Positions 19,556 to 28,749 of a DNA stretch of 64,000 nt are shown here, one piece after another. The notes beneath the pieces were generated by a model. The model saw only the letters and a list, made by a program, of their open reading frames with translations, had not been told where the DNA came from and did no database searches. This DNA is from an uncultured bacterium (GTDB lineage: Bacteria > Acidobacteriota > Thermoanaerobaculia > Thermoanaerobaculales > Thermoanaerobaculaceae), in the NCBI GenBank assembly GCA_937924755.1, contig CALEVZ010000031.1:1-64000 (forward strand). Reading direction: 5' to 3'. Position numbers and translations under genes: made by a program. Every line of letters begins with the position of its first letter. Within the stretch, counting starts at the first letter, position 1.

Positions 19556-20482
19556 ATGACCCACACACCACGCATCCACGAAGTGGGGCTGCGGGACGGC
19601 CTGCAGGTGGAGAAGACCGTCGTGCCCCTGGAGGAGAAGCTGCGCTGGGCCGAGGGGCTTATGGCCTCGGGGGTGGATGTGGTGCAGCTGGGCTCCTTCG
19701 TCAACCCGGAGAAGGTGCCGCAGATGGCGGACACCGACGCGCTGGTGCGCCGGGTGCGGGAGCTGCCCGGCCGCCCCCCGGGGGTGCGGCTGTCGGCTCT
19801 GGTGCTCAACGAAAAGGGCCTGGAGCGGGCGCTGGCCTGTGGGGTGGAGCTGGTGTGCATGGGGGTGTCGGCCTCGGAAACCCACAGCCGCAAGAACACC
19901 GGCATGACCCCCGCCGAGGCCCAGGCCCGCATCGTGCCCATGGCCCGGCGGGCCCTGGCGGAGGGGCTGGCGGTGCAGGCCTCGGTGCAGTCGGCGTTCG
20001 GTTGCGGCTTTGAAGGCGCGATTCCCCGGCAGCGGGTGTTGGAGCTGGTGAAAGCCTACCTGGACGCCGGCGTACGGCAGGTGAGCCTGGCGGACACCGC
20101 CGGGCACGCCCACCCCCTGCAGGTGGAGGAGCTGTACGGGGCCATCCGCCAGCTGGAGCCCGAGGTGGAGCTGGCCTGCCACTTCCACAACACCTACGGC
20201 CTGGGGTTGGCCAACTGCGTGGCCGCCTGGCGGGCGGGGGTAGTGTCCTTCGAGGCGGCGTTCGGCGGTCTGGGCGGCTGCCCCTTCACCCGCGTGCCGG
20301 CGGGTAACGTGTGCACCGAGGATCTGGTGCACTCTTTCCAGCGCATGGGGGTGCGGGGGGATATCGACCTCGAGCGGCTGCTGGAGGTGGCGCGCCAGGT
20401 GCAGACGTTTTTGGGCCGGGAGCTGCCCGGCCTGGTGCTAAAGGCAGGTTCCATCGCCGCCTTCGCCGGGGCTCAACGCTAA
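19556..20482 (+). CDS. HMG-CoA lyase-like enzyme, possibly (R)-citramalyl-CoA lyase
   Basis: This 308-residue TIM-barrel protein has the HMG-CoA lyase pattern: VGLRDGLQVEKTVVP with the catalytic Arg-Asp, VQASVQSAFGCGFEG, the metal-binding HFHNTYGLGLANC, and the signature GGLGGCPFTRVPAGN containing the flexible-loop Cys. It is first in a four-gene operon with a class III CoA transferase and two aconitase-superfamily subunits. That set matches the citramalate module of Chloroflexus, in which an HMG-CoA-lyase-like enzyme splits citramalyl-CoA to pyruvate and acetyl-CoA. True HMG-CoA lyase of leucine breakdown remains possible, but no methylcrotonyl-CoA carboxylase is nearby. Confidence 0.85.
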   Translation: MTHTPRIHEVGLRDGLQVEKTVVPLEEKLRWAEGLMASGVDVVQLGSFVNPEKVPQMADTDALVRRVRELPGRPPGVRLSALVLNEKGLERALACGVELVCMGVSASETHSRKNTGMTPAEAQARIVPMARRALAEGLAVQASVQSAFGCGFEGAIPRQRVLELVKAYLDAGVRQVSLADTAGHAHPLQVEELYGAIRQLEPEVELACHFHNTYGLGLANCVAAWRAGVVSFEAAFGGLGGCPFTRVPAGNVCTEDLVHSFQRMGVRGDIDLERLLEVARQVQTFLGRELPGLVLKAGSIAAFAGAQR

Positions 20483-20495
20483 ATGGGAGTTGGAC

Positions 20496-21689
20496 ATGCG
20501 ACTGCTCGAAAACATCCGCGTCCTCGACCTCACCAACGTCCTCTCGGGACCCTTCGCCACTCTCCACCTGGCCCTCCTGGGTGCCGAGGTGATCAAGATC
20601 GAAAACCCCGGCGGTGGTGACCTGGCGCGCCAGCTGGGCAACGTCAAGGCGTTGAACAAACAGCTCATGGGTACCAGCTTCCTGGCGCAAAACGCCAACA
20701 AGAAGTCCCTCACCCTGAACCTCAAGTTGGAGGAGGGCAAGGAGGTGTTTCGCCGGTTGGTGGCCACCGGTGACGTGGTGGTCGAGAACTTCCGGCCCAA
20801 GGTCATGGAGCGGCTCGGCTTCTCCTACGAGGCGCTGTGCCAGATCCGACCGGACATCATCTACTGCGCCATCTCGGGGTTCGGTCAAACCGGCCCCGAC
20901 GCCTTCAAGCCCGCCTACGACCAGATCATCCAGGGGTTGTCGGGGGTCATGGCCATTAACGGGGACGAGCGCCTAAACCCCCTGCGCTGCGGCTTTCCCG
21001 TGTGCGACACGGTGGGGGGGCTCAATGCCGCCTTCGCCATCATGGCGGCGCTGTTCCACCGCCAGCGCACCGGCGAGGGGCAGTTCATCGACGTCGCCCT
21101 GCTGGATTCGATCATGCCGCTGATGGGGTGGGTGGCGGCCAACCTGCTCATCGGCGGCCAGCAGCCGGTGCTCATGGGCAACGACAACTTCACCGCCGCC
21201 CCCTCGGGCACCTTCCGCACCGCCGACGGGTACATCAACATCGCCGCCAACCAGCAGAAACAGTGGGAGGACCTGGCGGACGAGCTGGGCCTCGGCGAGC
21301 TCAAGAGCGACCCCCGCTTCGCCGAGCGGGACACCCGCAAGGCCAACCGTCGGGAGCTCACCCCCCTGCTGGAGGCCAGACTCACCGAAAAGCCTACCGC
21401 CCACTGGGTGGAGGTGCTCAACGCCAAGGGGATCCCCAGCGGGGAGATCCTCTCCCTGGAGGCGGCTCTTTCCCAGCCGCAGGCCCGGCACCGGCAGGTA
21501 ATCGCCACGGTGCACGAGCCGGGGATTGGCGAGATCAGGCTGTTCAACCTCACCGCCAAGTTCTCCCGCACCCCCGGGGCCATCGAAAGCCCTCCGCCCC
21601 GGCTGTCGGACCACACCGAGGCCATCCTCGGGGAGCTGGGGTACAGCGGGGAGGACATCGCCGCCCTACGGGAGAAGGGCGTGATCTGA
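20496..21689 (+). CDS. class III (CaiB/BaiF) CoA transferase, possibly succinyl-CoA:citramalate type
   Basis: This 397-residue family III CoA transferase begins MRLLENIRVLDLTNVLSGPF and has LLGAEVIKIENPGGGD. The catalytic Asp is in GQFIDVALLDSIMPLMG. ATG 20496 is favoured by GGGAG six bases upstream; an in-frame TTG lies at 20490. It would move CoA between dicarboxylic acids. Placed between an HMG-CoA-lyase-like gene and aconitase-like subunits, it plausibly activates citramalate with succinyl-CoA as donor. The acid it uses cannot be decided from the sequence alone. Confidence 0.85.
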   Translation: MRLLENIRVLDLTNVLSGPFATLHLALLGAEVIKIENPGGGDLARQLGNVKALNKQLMGTSFLAQNANKKSLTLNLKLEEGKEVFRRLVATGDVVVENFRPKVMERLGFSYEALCQIRPDIIYCAISGFGQTGPDAFKPAYDQIIQGLSGVMAINGDERLNPLRCGFPVCDTVGGLNAAFAIMAALFHRQRTGEGQFIDVALLDSIMPLMGWVAANLLIGGQQPVLMGNDNFTAAPSGTFRTADGYINIAANQQKQWEDLADELGLGELKSDPRFAERDTRKANRRELTPLLEARLTEKPTAHWVEVLNAKGIPSGEILSLEAALSQPQARHRQVIATVHEPGIGEIRLFNLTAKFSRTPGAIESPPPRLSDHTEAILGELGYSGEDIAALREKGVI

Positions 21690-21719
21690 CCCCGCCCGGG
21701 CGGGGGAAAGGAGTGTTCG

Positions 21720-23015
21720 ATGGGTTTTACCTTGGTGGAAAAGATTCTGGGCCGGGCGACGGGGCAGAGGGACGTGCGCGCCGGTGACGTGGTGGAGCCG
21801 CGGGTGAGTATGGCCATGTCCCACGAAAACGCTGCCCTGGTCCTCAACCAATTTCAGGAGATCTTCACCGGCACGGGGCTGGAGCCACGGGTGTGGGACC
21901 GGGAGCGGATCGCCATCATCTTCGACCACCGGGTGCCGGCGGAAAGCTCCAAGACCGCCACCAACCAGAAAAAGGTGCGGGAGTTCGTGGCAGCCCAGGG
22001 GATCACCCGCTTCCATGACATCCGCGGCGACGAGGGGGGCATCTGCCACCAGATCCTCCCCGAGAACGGCTACGTGCGCCCCGCCTGGGTGGTGGTGGGC
22101 ACCGACAGCCACACCACCTCCCACGGCGCCCTGGGGGCCTTTTCCTTCGGCATCGGGGCGACGGAGATGGCGGCGGTGTGGGCCCTGGGGCGAGCCCTGA
22201 ATGTCACCGTCCCGGGCACCATCAAGGTTGTCGTGGAGGGTGAACTTCGCCCGGGTGTGGCGCCCAAGGATCTCATCCTCCACCTCATCGGCCGGCTGAC
22301 CGCGCAGGGGGCCAACTTCAAGGTGATCGAGTTTCACGGTGAGACCATCCGCCGCATGTCCACCTCCGGGCGACTCACCCTCTGCAACATGACCGTGGAG
22401 GCGGGGGCTACCTCGGGAATCGTTCCGCCGGATGAGGAGACCCTGCGCTACCTGCGGGAGGAGGCGGGGGTGAGCGAAATTCCGGAGGACACCCTGCTGA
22501 GCCCCGACGCCGACGCCCACTATCAGGAGGAGCTCGCCGTGGATGCCTCCACTCTTGAACCCCAGGTGGCCTGCCCCCACAGCGTGGACAACGTCAAGCC
22601 GGTGAGTGCGGTGGCGGGAACAAGGGTGCACCAGATCGTCATCGGCTCCTGCACCAATGGCCGCCTGGACGACCTGGAGGCGGCGGCGGCCATCCTGCGC
22701 GGTCGCAAGGTGGCGGCGGGCACCCGCATGCTGGTCTTCCCCGCCTCCTTCAGGGTGTACATGGCGGCGCTGGAGCGCGGTTATGTTGGGGATTTGCTGC
22801 GCGCCGGGGCGGTGGTGATGAACCCCGGGTGCGGGCCGTGCCTGGGGGTCCACCAGGGGGCGCTGGGGGACGGGGAAGTGGCGCTCGCCACCACCAACCG
22901 CAACTTCAAGGGGCGTATGGGCAACCCCAAATCGGAGGTGTACCTGTGCTCGCCTGCCGTGGCGGCAGCCTCTGCCCTCACCGGCGCCATCACCGATCCG
23001 CGGGAGGTGAACTGA
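21720..23015 (+). CDS. aconitase-superfamily dehydratase, large subunit (LeuC-like)
   Basis: This 431-residue protein has the 4Fe-4S cysteines of the family in VIGSCTNGRLDDLE and MNPGCGPCLG (plus CPHSVDNV), with WVVVGTDSHTTSHGALGAFS and GEGGICHQ-like GDEGGICHQIL near the N-terminus. It matches the archaeal/Thermus-type 3-isopropylmalate or homoaconitate dehydratase large subunit. With the small subunit that follows, it would hydrate or isomerise a dicarboxylic acid. Leucine genes leuA and leuB are not adjacent, while CoA-transferase and lyase genes are, so hydration of mesaconate or citraconate to citramalate fits better. It has a good AAAGGAG ribosome site. Confidence 0.88.
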   Translation: MGFTLVEKILGRATGQRDVRAGDVVEPRVSMAMSHENAALVLNQFQEIFTGTGLEPRVWDRERIAIIFDHRVPAESSKTATNQKKVREFVAAQGITRFHDIRGDEGGICHQILPENGYVRPAWVVVGTDSHTTSHGALGAFSFGIGATEMAAVWALGRALNVTVPGTIKVVVEGELRPGVAPKDLILHLIGRLTAQGANFKVIEFHGETIRRMSTSGRLTLCNMTVEAGATSGIVPPDEETLRYLREEAGVSEIPEDTLLSPDADAHYQEELAVDASTLEPQVACPHSVDNVKPVSAVAGTRVHQIVIGSCTNGRLDDLEAAAAILRGRKVAAGTRMLVFPASFRVYMAALERGYVGDLLRAGAVVMNPGCGPCLGVHQGALGDGEVALATTNRNFKGRMGNPKSEVYLCSPAVAAASALTGAITDPREVN

Positions 23016-23016
23016 T

Positions 23017-23520
23017 ATGGGCAAGGTGGTTCTGCAACTGGGCGACGACATCTCCACCGATATCATCTACCCCGGCCGCTTCATGGCCACGGTTCTGCCC
23101 ACCGAGACCCCTCAGCACGCCTTCGCCGACCACCCGGAGTTCAACCAGCGGCTGCGGGCGGGGGAAATCCAGTCTGGGAGCATCATATTGGCGGGCCACA
23201 ACTTCGGCTGTGGCTCTTCGCGGGAGCAGGCCGCCTCCTGCCTCAAAGGGTACGGCCTGGTGGTGGTGGCCCGCAGCTTTGCCCGCATCTTCCTGCAGAA
23301 CGCCGTCAACCTGGGGTTGTCGGTGGTGATCTGCCCGACCGTCGAGGCCAGCGAGGGGGACGAACTGGAGATCAGCGCCACTGCGGTGGTCAACCGCAGC
23401 AGCGGCCAGAGCTACCCCGTCACCCCCCTGCCGCCGGCGCAGCAGGCCATCATCGACGCCGGGGGTCTGATCCCCTACGCCCGCGCCAAGCTGGTGGAGC
23501 GCCGCGCCGCCGCCCGGTAG
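23017..23520 (+). CDS. aconitase-superfamily dehydratase, small subunit (LeuD-like)
   Basis: This 167-residue swivel-domain subunit contains LGDDISTDIIYPGRF and GHNFGCGSSREQAASCLKGY. The latter is the loop carrying the substrate-binding Ser/Arg of LeuD and aconitase. It begins one base after the large-subunit stop, so the pair is certainly co-made. Substrate-specificity residues in the YPGRF loop differ from bacterial LeuD (which usually has DTDQIIPKRF), consistent with another substrate. It ends eight bases from the convergent M14 peptidase stop. Confidence 0.88.
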   Translation: MGKVVLQLGDDISTDIIYPGRFMATVLPTETPQHAFADHPEFNQRLRAGEIQSGSIILAGHNFGCGSSREQAASCLKGYGLVVVARSFARIFLQNAVNLGLSVVICPTVEASEGDELEISATAVVNRSSGQSYPVTPLPPAQQAIIDAGGLIPYARAKLVERRAAAR

Positions 23521-23528
23521 GGCTGCGC

Positions 23529-25151
23529 TTAAGGGGTGAGCACGACCATGGGTACGGGGGGGCGGCGCTCCACCCGCAGCACGGGGTACACCCCCGGTTG
23601 AAAGGTCCACTGCCGGACCAGCGCGCGGTTGAACGCCCCCCAGGCGGCCAAACCGTCACTGGAGGAGGGCTCCAGCAGCAGAGGGATCAACCGCGCCAGC
23701 GGCTGTCGCAGATCCACGTACACCGCCCCGGCGGGCAGCTGCACGGCGGTCCGCTCCCAGCTGCCGGCGAGGGTCACCAGGGCGTGCCCTTGGAAGAGCT
23801 GGGGGGAGACGTCCACCTTCTCCAGGGCGAAGCGCTCGCCCGCCACCTCGGCCGGAGCCAGCAGGCGCTCGGCGGCGATGCCGTGGGCCAACAGCGTGTC
23901 CCCCGCCTCGGCGAAGCCCGGCAGGAGCACGTAGCCGGCGGGTAGTGGGATGGTGCGGGTGGGGACGGCCCGCGCCAGGTAGGGCACGATGTAATCGCGG
24001 GCCACCTCGGTCGGACGCATGCGGTACTCCCCCAGCCACGGGGCACGCGCCCGTTCCTCCGCGGTGGTGGCCACCTTGACGTGCTCGAACCCCGGCACGG
24101 TGACGTCCAAAAGCCGCTCCAGCCGCCACGCGGAGACGAACCCCTGGGCGCCGTACCCCTCCCGGGTGGCGGCGTCCACCCGGCGGACCAGGGCGAGGAT
24201 CTCGCTCGCATGGGCGCCCGAGAACTCCAGGATGGCCTTGATGAAGGCAAAGGAGGACAGCACTCGGGTGCGGAAGTCGGCCAAGGAGTAGTTCTCGTCC
24301 AGAATGGCCAGGCGGTTGCGCAGGCCCACGTAGTTGGTGCCGTAGCGCACCTCGATGCTGTCGTTGACCCAGCCTTGCTGGGGGAACTCGGCGTTGGCGA
24401 AGTTGCCGTAGGGGATGCTCAGCCATCCCGCTTCCTTGAGCCGGGCGGCGACGGCGGGGAACAGCCGGCCCCACATGAAGTCGGCGATTTCTTTGGGTCC
24501 GTTGGGGTTGCTGCCGGTGGCATAGGTCACGGGGGCGCGGTGGTAGGAGCCGTTGGTGGTGTGCATGTCCACCACCAATACCGGGTCCCACTGGTTGAGC
24601 AGGCGCACCAGCCCCCGCACTTCGGGGCTTTCCAGCTTGGTAAAGTCGCGGTTGAGGTCCAGAAACTGCCCGTTGTGCCGGACACCGGCCAGCTCCGGCC
24701 CGTTGTCGCGGCGGTTGCGGCCGAACTGTTCGTTGCCGTCGGTGTTGAAAATGGGGATCACCAGGATCACCTGGTGGTCCAGCAGATAGGCCAGCCGCCC
24801 CGAGCCCACCTCGCGGATGAGCATCTGGGTGGCCTCCTTGCCTTCCACCTCGCCGGCGTGGATGTTGGCCATGATCAGCACCGCCGGCTTGCCCGTGGAG
24901 GCGAGCTGAGCGGGGGTGGTCACCCGCTCCCGGGAGAGGATTACCAGTGGCACCTCCCGCCCCTCGGGGGAGCGGGCGAGGGTGGCCAGGGTGACCAGCT
25001 CCGAGGAGGCCGCCACGGCCTGCACCAGCTCCACCACCTCGCGGTAGCTGGAGGTGCGAGTGAAGTTGCTAGACTCGGCCACCGTCAACGGCTCGGCGGC
25101 CACCGCGCCGCTGGCCGCGGCGATGAGAACTTCGCCCAGGAACAGGATCAT
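23529..25151 (-). CDS. M14-family zinc carboxypeptidase, exported
   Basis: This 540-residue protein starts at ATG 25149-25151 with a signal-like N-terminus (MILFLGEVLIAAASGAVAAE). The zinc motif HxxE is in MANIHAGEVEGKEATQ and the third zinc His follows in VDMHTTNGSYHRAP. The substrate-binding region IPIFNTDGNEQFGRNRRDNG and a possible proton-donor Glu in AILDENYSLADFRTR are also present. It would trim C-terminal residues from peptides in the periplasm or outside. A C-terminal beta-rich domain of about 150 residues extends beyond the catalytic core. The upstream SDR gene ends 86 bases before this start. Confidence 0.88.
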   Translation of the reverse strand: MILFLGEVLIAAASGAVAAEPLTVAESSNFTRTSSYREVVELVQAVAASSELVTLATLARSPEGREVPLVILSRERVTTPAQLASTGKPAVLIMANIHAGEVEGKEATQMLIREVGSGRLAYLLDHQVILVIPIFNTDGNEQFGRNRRDNGPELAGVRHNGQFLDLNRDFTKLESPEVRGLVRLLNQWDPVLVVDMHTTNGSYHRAPVTYATGSNPNGPKEIADFMWGRLFPAVAARLKEAGWLSIPYGNFANAEFPQQGWVNDSIEVRYGTNYVGLRNRLAILDENYSLADFRTRVLSSFAFIKAILEFSGAHASEILALVRRVDAATREGYGAQGFVSAWRLERLLDVTVPGFEHVKVATTAEERARAPWLGEYRMRPTEVARDYIVPYLARAVPTRTIPLPAGYVLLPGFAEAGDTLLAHGIAAERLLAPAEVAGERFALEKVDVSPQLFQGHALVTLAGSWERTAVQLPAGAVYVDLRQPLARLIPLLLEPSSSDGLAAWGAFNRALVRQWTFQPGVYPVLRVERRPPVPMVVLTP

Positions 25152-25237
25152 GAGAACTCCTCCCCCACCGGCGGGGCCGGCGGCGCAAGAGTAGCAGCCT
25201 CGACCCGGAGGCCGCCGTGGCCGTCCTGGGGCGGCTT

Positions 25238-25990
25238 TCAGGAACGTTCCTGCCCCTCCAAGATGTCCAGCTCGACGAAGAGATCGGGATGGGCAAGGGT
25301 GAACCCCCGCTGGGGCAGCAGGCGGGGGACCACCCGCTTGGAGCCCGGGTCGGGCCGGTCGGGCAGCTGGGGGTCGGCCAGGTAGCCCCGCTGGACGGCG
25401 AAGTCGATAATCTCGCGCCACCGCCGCGGGCGCCCATCGGAGATCACCAGCCTCTCGCCGGGGGAAAAGTGCTCCAGCACGAACCGACACCCCCGCGCCA
25501 GGTCCTCCCCGTGCACCAGGTTGACCAACTTGCCGGCGTTGGCGATGCGGCGGCGCCGCAGCCAGTTGAGGGGGTTGCGCCCCGGGCCGTAGATGCCGGC
25601 GGCGTGCAGGATGGTGGCGCCCCGTTCGCGCCACCTTTCCTCGGCGAGGGCGCGGGGGTTGTCCGGCAGGATGGACGAGCGGTCATCCACCACGCCGGTC
25701 TGGGCCACCAGGGCCCCGGTGGTGCCGAGGCACACCAGGCGGGGCGACAGGGTTAGCAGGAAATTCGCCAGGCTTGTCTCCTCGCTGGCGCCCGAGAGGG
25801 GAAACGCCACCAGCACGCCGTCCGGGGCAAAGCTGCGCACAGCGAGCCAGGTGTCTGGCTGCGTGGAATCGAACTGCGCCCAGCCCGGCTGATGGGCGCG
25901 GGTGGCTGATCGGCTAGTGCGCAGCGTCTCGTCGCCGGAGAAGCTGAAAAACTGTCCTGTGTAGCCGCAGCCCAAAAAGGCGATTCGCAC
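25238..25990 (-). CDS. extended short-chain dehydrogenase/epimerase-like protein
   Basis: This protein of about 250 residues starts at GTG 25988-25990. The N-terminal Rossmann motif is IAFLGCGYTGQFFSFSG, and there is an atypical catalytic region around GIYGPGRNPLNWLRRRR. VNLVHGEDLARGCRFVLEHF and RLVISDGRPRRWREIIDFA are typical of NAD(P)-dependent epimerase/dehydratase relatives such as YeeZ. The reaction is unknown. It is the first gene of a short minus-strand pair with the M14 peptidase, and the tRNA-Val genes diverge upstream. Confidence 0.8.
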   Translation of the reverse strand: MRIAFLGCGYTGQFFSFSGDETLRTSRSATRAHQPGWAQFDSTQPDTWLAVRSFAPDGVLVAFPLSGASEETSLANFLLTLSPRLVCLGTTGALVAQTGVVDDRSSILPDNPRALAEERWRERGATILHAAGIYGPGRNPLNWLRRRRIANAGKLVNLVHGEDLARGCRFVLEHFSPGERLVISDGRPRRWREIIDFAVQRGYLADPQLPDRPDPGSKRVVPRLLPQRGFTLAHPDLFVELDILEGQERS

Positions 25991-26160
25991 AGCTGCTCTC
26001 CATTCTCCGACCTTGACGGCCGGGTGCCAACCAGGGTAGAGTACGGGCTCCCCGCGGGTGCGGGGGATGTTCTTTGTCAAGGTGCCGGGGACGAGGACGG
26101 GCTCGGGAAGGTGCAAGCGCCTCCGCCTGGGGGAGGACGCCCGTCGGCAGCCCGTGGAGC

Positions 26161-26238
26161 AGGCGCGTAGCTCAGCTTGGTTAGAGCGCTACCTTGACAC
26201 GGTAGAGGTCAGCGGTTCGAGTCCGCTCGCGCCTACCA
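26161..26238 (+). tRNA. tRNA-Val (GAC)
   Basis: A complete cloverleaf: acceptor AGGCGCG pairs with CGCGCCT, the anticodon stem CTACC/GGTAG encloses loop TTGACAC (anticodon GAC), and the T loop is GGTTCGAGTCC. CCA is encoded. Confidence 0.95.
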
Positions 26239-26266
26239 TGTTGCGCTCCACATCGAGAGAAAATAC

Positions 26267-26342
26267 AGGCGCGTAGCTCAGTTGGTAGAGCGCATCCCTC
26301 ACACGGATGAGGTCTGCGGTTCGAGCCCGCACGCGCCTACCA
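26267..26342 (+). tRNA. tRNA-Val (CAC)
   Basis: A complete cloverleaf with the same acceptor stem as the preceding tRNA. The anticodon stem CATCC/GGATG encloses loop CTCACAC (anticodon CAC), and CCA is encoded. It lies 28 bases after the first tRNA and shares its terminator. Confidence 0.95.
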
Positions 26343-26365
26343 TTTCTCTCTGTCGCTAAAAGCTG

Positions 26366-26396
26366 ACCGTCCCCGCCCACCGAGGACGGTTTTTTT
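26366..26396 (+). terminator. intrinsic terminator of the tRNA-Val pair
   Basis: A seven-base-pair stem (26366-26372 with 26384-26390) is followed by seven Ts (26390-26396). It is the clearest intrinsic terminator in the window. Confidence 0.85.
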
Positions 26397-26438
26397 GTTG
26401 CTGGCGGGCAGTTCCCTCAAGATGGCCGCCGCGGGCGA

Positions 26439-26465
26439 GGTGAGGCGCCGGGGGATTTCCTCACC
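26439..26465 (+). promoter_or_regulatory. hairpin in the thrS leader
   Basis: A seven-base-pair perfect stem (26439-26445 with 26459-26465) ends just upstream of the thrS ribosome site. It could serve translational autocontrol as known for other thrS genes; this is inference from position only. Confidence 0.35.
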
Positions 26466-26480
26466 ACGGAAGCGAGAGCG

Positions 26481-28424
26481 ATGAGTGACGACATCCGCGT
26501 ACAGTTGCCCGACGGCAGTGAGTGGGCCTTCCCGCCGGGGACCACCCCGCTGGAGGTGGCCCGGGCCATCGGCGAACGCCTGGCCGCCGCCGCGGTGGCG
26601 GGGTGGCTGGATGGGGAGATCGTCGATCTGCGCGCCCCCATCCCGCGCAGCGGACGTTTTCGCATTCTCACCGCGGCGGACCGCGAAGCCGGCGAGGTGA
26701 TTCGCCACTCCGCCGAGCACGTGCTGGCCGACGCCGTGGAGCGCCTGTTCCCCGGCACCATCATCGACGCCGGTCGCCAGGACCACAGTGAGAAGTTCCA
26801 GTACGACTTCCGCTTCCCCCGCGGCTTCACCCCCGAGGATCTGCGGCGCATCGAGGAGGAGATGGCCCGCATTGTCGCCGAGGGTCGCCCCTTCACCCGC
26901 GAGGTGGTGAGCCGCGCCCAGGCCGAGGAGATCTTCCGCCGTCGCGGCGAGGAGATCAAGCTCATCCGCCTGCAGGACATCCCCGAGGATGAGGAGATCA
27001 CCGTCTTTCGCCACGGCGAGTTCGTCGATCTCTGCCGCGGCCCCCACGTGCAACGCACCGACCAGATCGGCGCCTTCAAGCTCATCGAGACTTCCGGCGC
27101 GTACTTCAAGGGGGACGAGCGCAACGAGATGCTGCAGCGCATCTACGGCACCGCCTTCGCCACCCGGCAGGAGCTGGAGGACTACTTCGCCCGCCTGGAG
27201 GAGGCCCGCCGGCGCGACCATCGCCGCCTCGGTCGCGAGCTGGACCTCTTTTCCTTCTCGCCCCTGGCCCCGGCCTCGCCCTTCTTTCACCCTCGCGGCG
27301 CCATCGTCTACAACCAGCTGGTGGCCCTGATGCGGGAACTGTACCGGGAGTACGGCTACCAGGAGGTGATCACTCCGCAGCTGTTCGATGTGGAGCTGTG
27401 GCGCCGCTCGGGGCACTACGACGCCTACCGCGAGAACATGTTCTTCTCCGAGGTGGACGAGCGCGAGTACTCCATCAAGCCGATGAATTGCCCCTCCCAC
27501 TGCCTGATTTTCGGCACCCGGCCGCACTCCTACCGGGAGCTGCCGGTGCGGCTGGCGGACTTCGGCCGGTTGCACCGCTACGAGCGCTCCGGGGTAGTGC
27601 AGGGGCTCACCCGGGTGCGCACCTTCGCCCAGGACGACGCCCACATCTACTGCACCCCAGAGCAGATCGGCCAGGAGATCGACGCCCTGTTCGACCTCAT
27701 GTTCCGGGTCTATAAGCTGTTCGCCTTCTCCAACGTGCATATTTACCTCTCCACCAAGCCGGAAAAGGCCATCGGCGATGACGCCCTGTGGCAGCTGGCC
27801 GAGCGGCAGCTGGAGGAGTGCCTACTGGCCCGCGGCGTGGCCTACACCGTGAATCCAGGGGACGGGGCGTTTTACGGGCCCAAGATCGACTTCGTCGTTC
27901 ACGACGCCATCGGGCGGGAGTGGCAGCTGGGCACCATCCAGTTGGACTTCAACCTGCCCGAGCGCTTCGAACTGACCTACGTGGCCGAGGACGGTAGCGA
28001 GCGCCGCCCGGTGATGATCCACCGCGCCGTGCTGGGCTCCATCGAGCGCTTCTTTGGCGTGATGCTGGAGCACTTTGCCGGCGACCTGCCGCTGTGGCTG
28101 GCGCCGGAGCAGGCGCGGGTGCTGCCGGTGTCCGATCGCTTCCTGCAGCCAGCCAAGGCAGTGGCGGCAGCGCTGGCCGCGGCGGGGGTGCGCGCCGAGG
28201 TGGATGAGCGGTCAGAAAAGCTGGGGGCCAAGATCCGCGACGGCGAGCTGGCCAAGGTGCCGGTGCTGCTGATCGTCGGGCAACGGGAGGCGGACAGCGG
28301 GGGCGCCAGCGTGCGGGTGCGCCGGCGGGGGGATGTGGGTCCGCGCTCGCTGGACGCCGTCGTGGCAACCCTCACCGCTGCGATGACTACCCGCTCCCTG
28401 GACCCCTGGCCGGAGGCCTCGTGA
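26481..28424 (+). CDS. thrS: threonyl-tRNA synthetase
   Basis: This 647-residue class II synthetase has the full domain order: N-terminal TGS domain ([20 protein letters not shown]), second N-terminal editing domain ([18 protein letters not shown]), catalytic core and C-terminal anticodon-binding domain. Core motifs are [15 protein letters not shown] with a zinc-binding Cys, [15 protein letters not shown] and [16 protein letters not shown]. It charges tRNA-Thr and clears Ser-tRNA-Thr. ATG 26481 follows GAAGCGAGAGCG. In most bacteria infC would come next, but the following 106 bases hold no infC and the next gene is rpmI. Confidence 0.97.
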   Translation: MSDDIRVQLPDGSEWAFPPGTTPLEVARAIGERLAAAAVAGWLDGEIVDLRAPIPRSGRFRILTAADREAGEVIRHSAEHVLADAVERLFPGTIIDAGRQDHSEKFQYDFRFPRGFTPEDLRRIEEEMARIVAEGRPFTREVVSRAQAEEIFRRRGEEIKLIRLQDIPEDEEITVFRHGEFVDLCRGPHVQRTDQIGAFKLIETSGAYFKGDERNEMLQRIYGTAFATRQELEDYFARLEEARRRDHRRLGRELDLFSFSPLAPASPFFHPRGAIVYNQLVALMRELYREYGYQEVITPQLFDVELWRRSGHYDAYRENMFFSEVDEREYSIKPMNCPSHCLIFGTRPHSYRELPVRLADFGRLHRYERSGVVQGLTRVRTFAQDDAHIYCTPEQIGQEIDALFDLMFRVYKLFAFSNVHIYLSTKPEKAIGDDALWQLAERQLEECLLARGVAYTVNPGDGAFYGPKIDFVVHDAIGREWQLGTIQLDFNLPERFELTYVAEDGSERRPVMIHRAVLGSIERFFGVMLEHFAGDLPLWLAPEQARVLPVSDRFLQPAKAVAAALAAAGVRAEVDERSEKLGAKIRDGELAKVPVLLIVGQREADSGGASVRVRRRGDVGPRSLDAVVATLTAAMTTRSLDPWPEAS

Positions 28425-28504
28425 GGGCGAGAATTCGGGACGTGGGAAGGGGAGGGCGCGTGCCCGCGGGGGTGGGTGCCCGCAGCGCGGAGGAGACCAG
28501 AAGG

Positions 28505-28522
28505 GGCGGGAGCCTTCCCGCC
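28505..28522 (+). promoter_or_regulatory. hairpin before the rpmI ribosome site
   Basis: A seven-base-pair perfect stem (28505-28511 with 28516-28522) and four-base loop abut the AGGAGG site at 28523-28528. This is the usual place for L20-mediated control in rpmI-rplT operons, but the L20-binding features cannot be confirmed by eye. Confidence 0.4.
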
Positions 28523-28533
28523 AGGAGGGCATG

Positions 28534-28734
28534 ATGCCGAAGATGAAGACCCTGAAGGCGGCTGCCAAGCGCTTCAAGCGCACCGCCAGCGGCAAGCTGA
28601 AGCGCGGCTTCGCTTACCACAGCCACATCTTGACCAAGAAGAGTGCCAAGCGGAAGCGGCACCTGCGCCAGGACACCCTGGTGTCGGCGGCGGATCAGAG
28701 CAACGTGGAGCGCATGCTCCCGTACGGGAAGTAG
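28534..28734 (+). CDS. rpmI: 50S ribosomal protein L35
   Basis: This 66-residue basic protein begins [20 protein letters not shown] and continues [20 protein letters not shown], the standard L35 sequence. Two ATGs are adjacent (28531, 28534). AGGAGG ends two bases before the first and five before the second, and L35 normally begins MPKMK, so I take the second. It is followed 15 bases later by rplT. Confidence 0.95.
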   Translation: MPKMKTLKAAAKRFKRTASGKLKRGFAYHSHILTKKSAKRKRHLRQDTLVSAADQSNVERMLPYGK

Positions 28735-28749
28735 GGAGGGAAGCAGGCC

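Noticed and set aside
26189-26380. Minus-strand frame antisense to the tRNA-Val pair
   Set aside because: Its translation (LYQLSYAPVF, GLEPLTSTVSR) is the well-known spurious product of antisense tRNA sequence.
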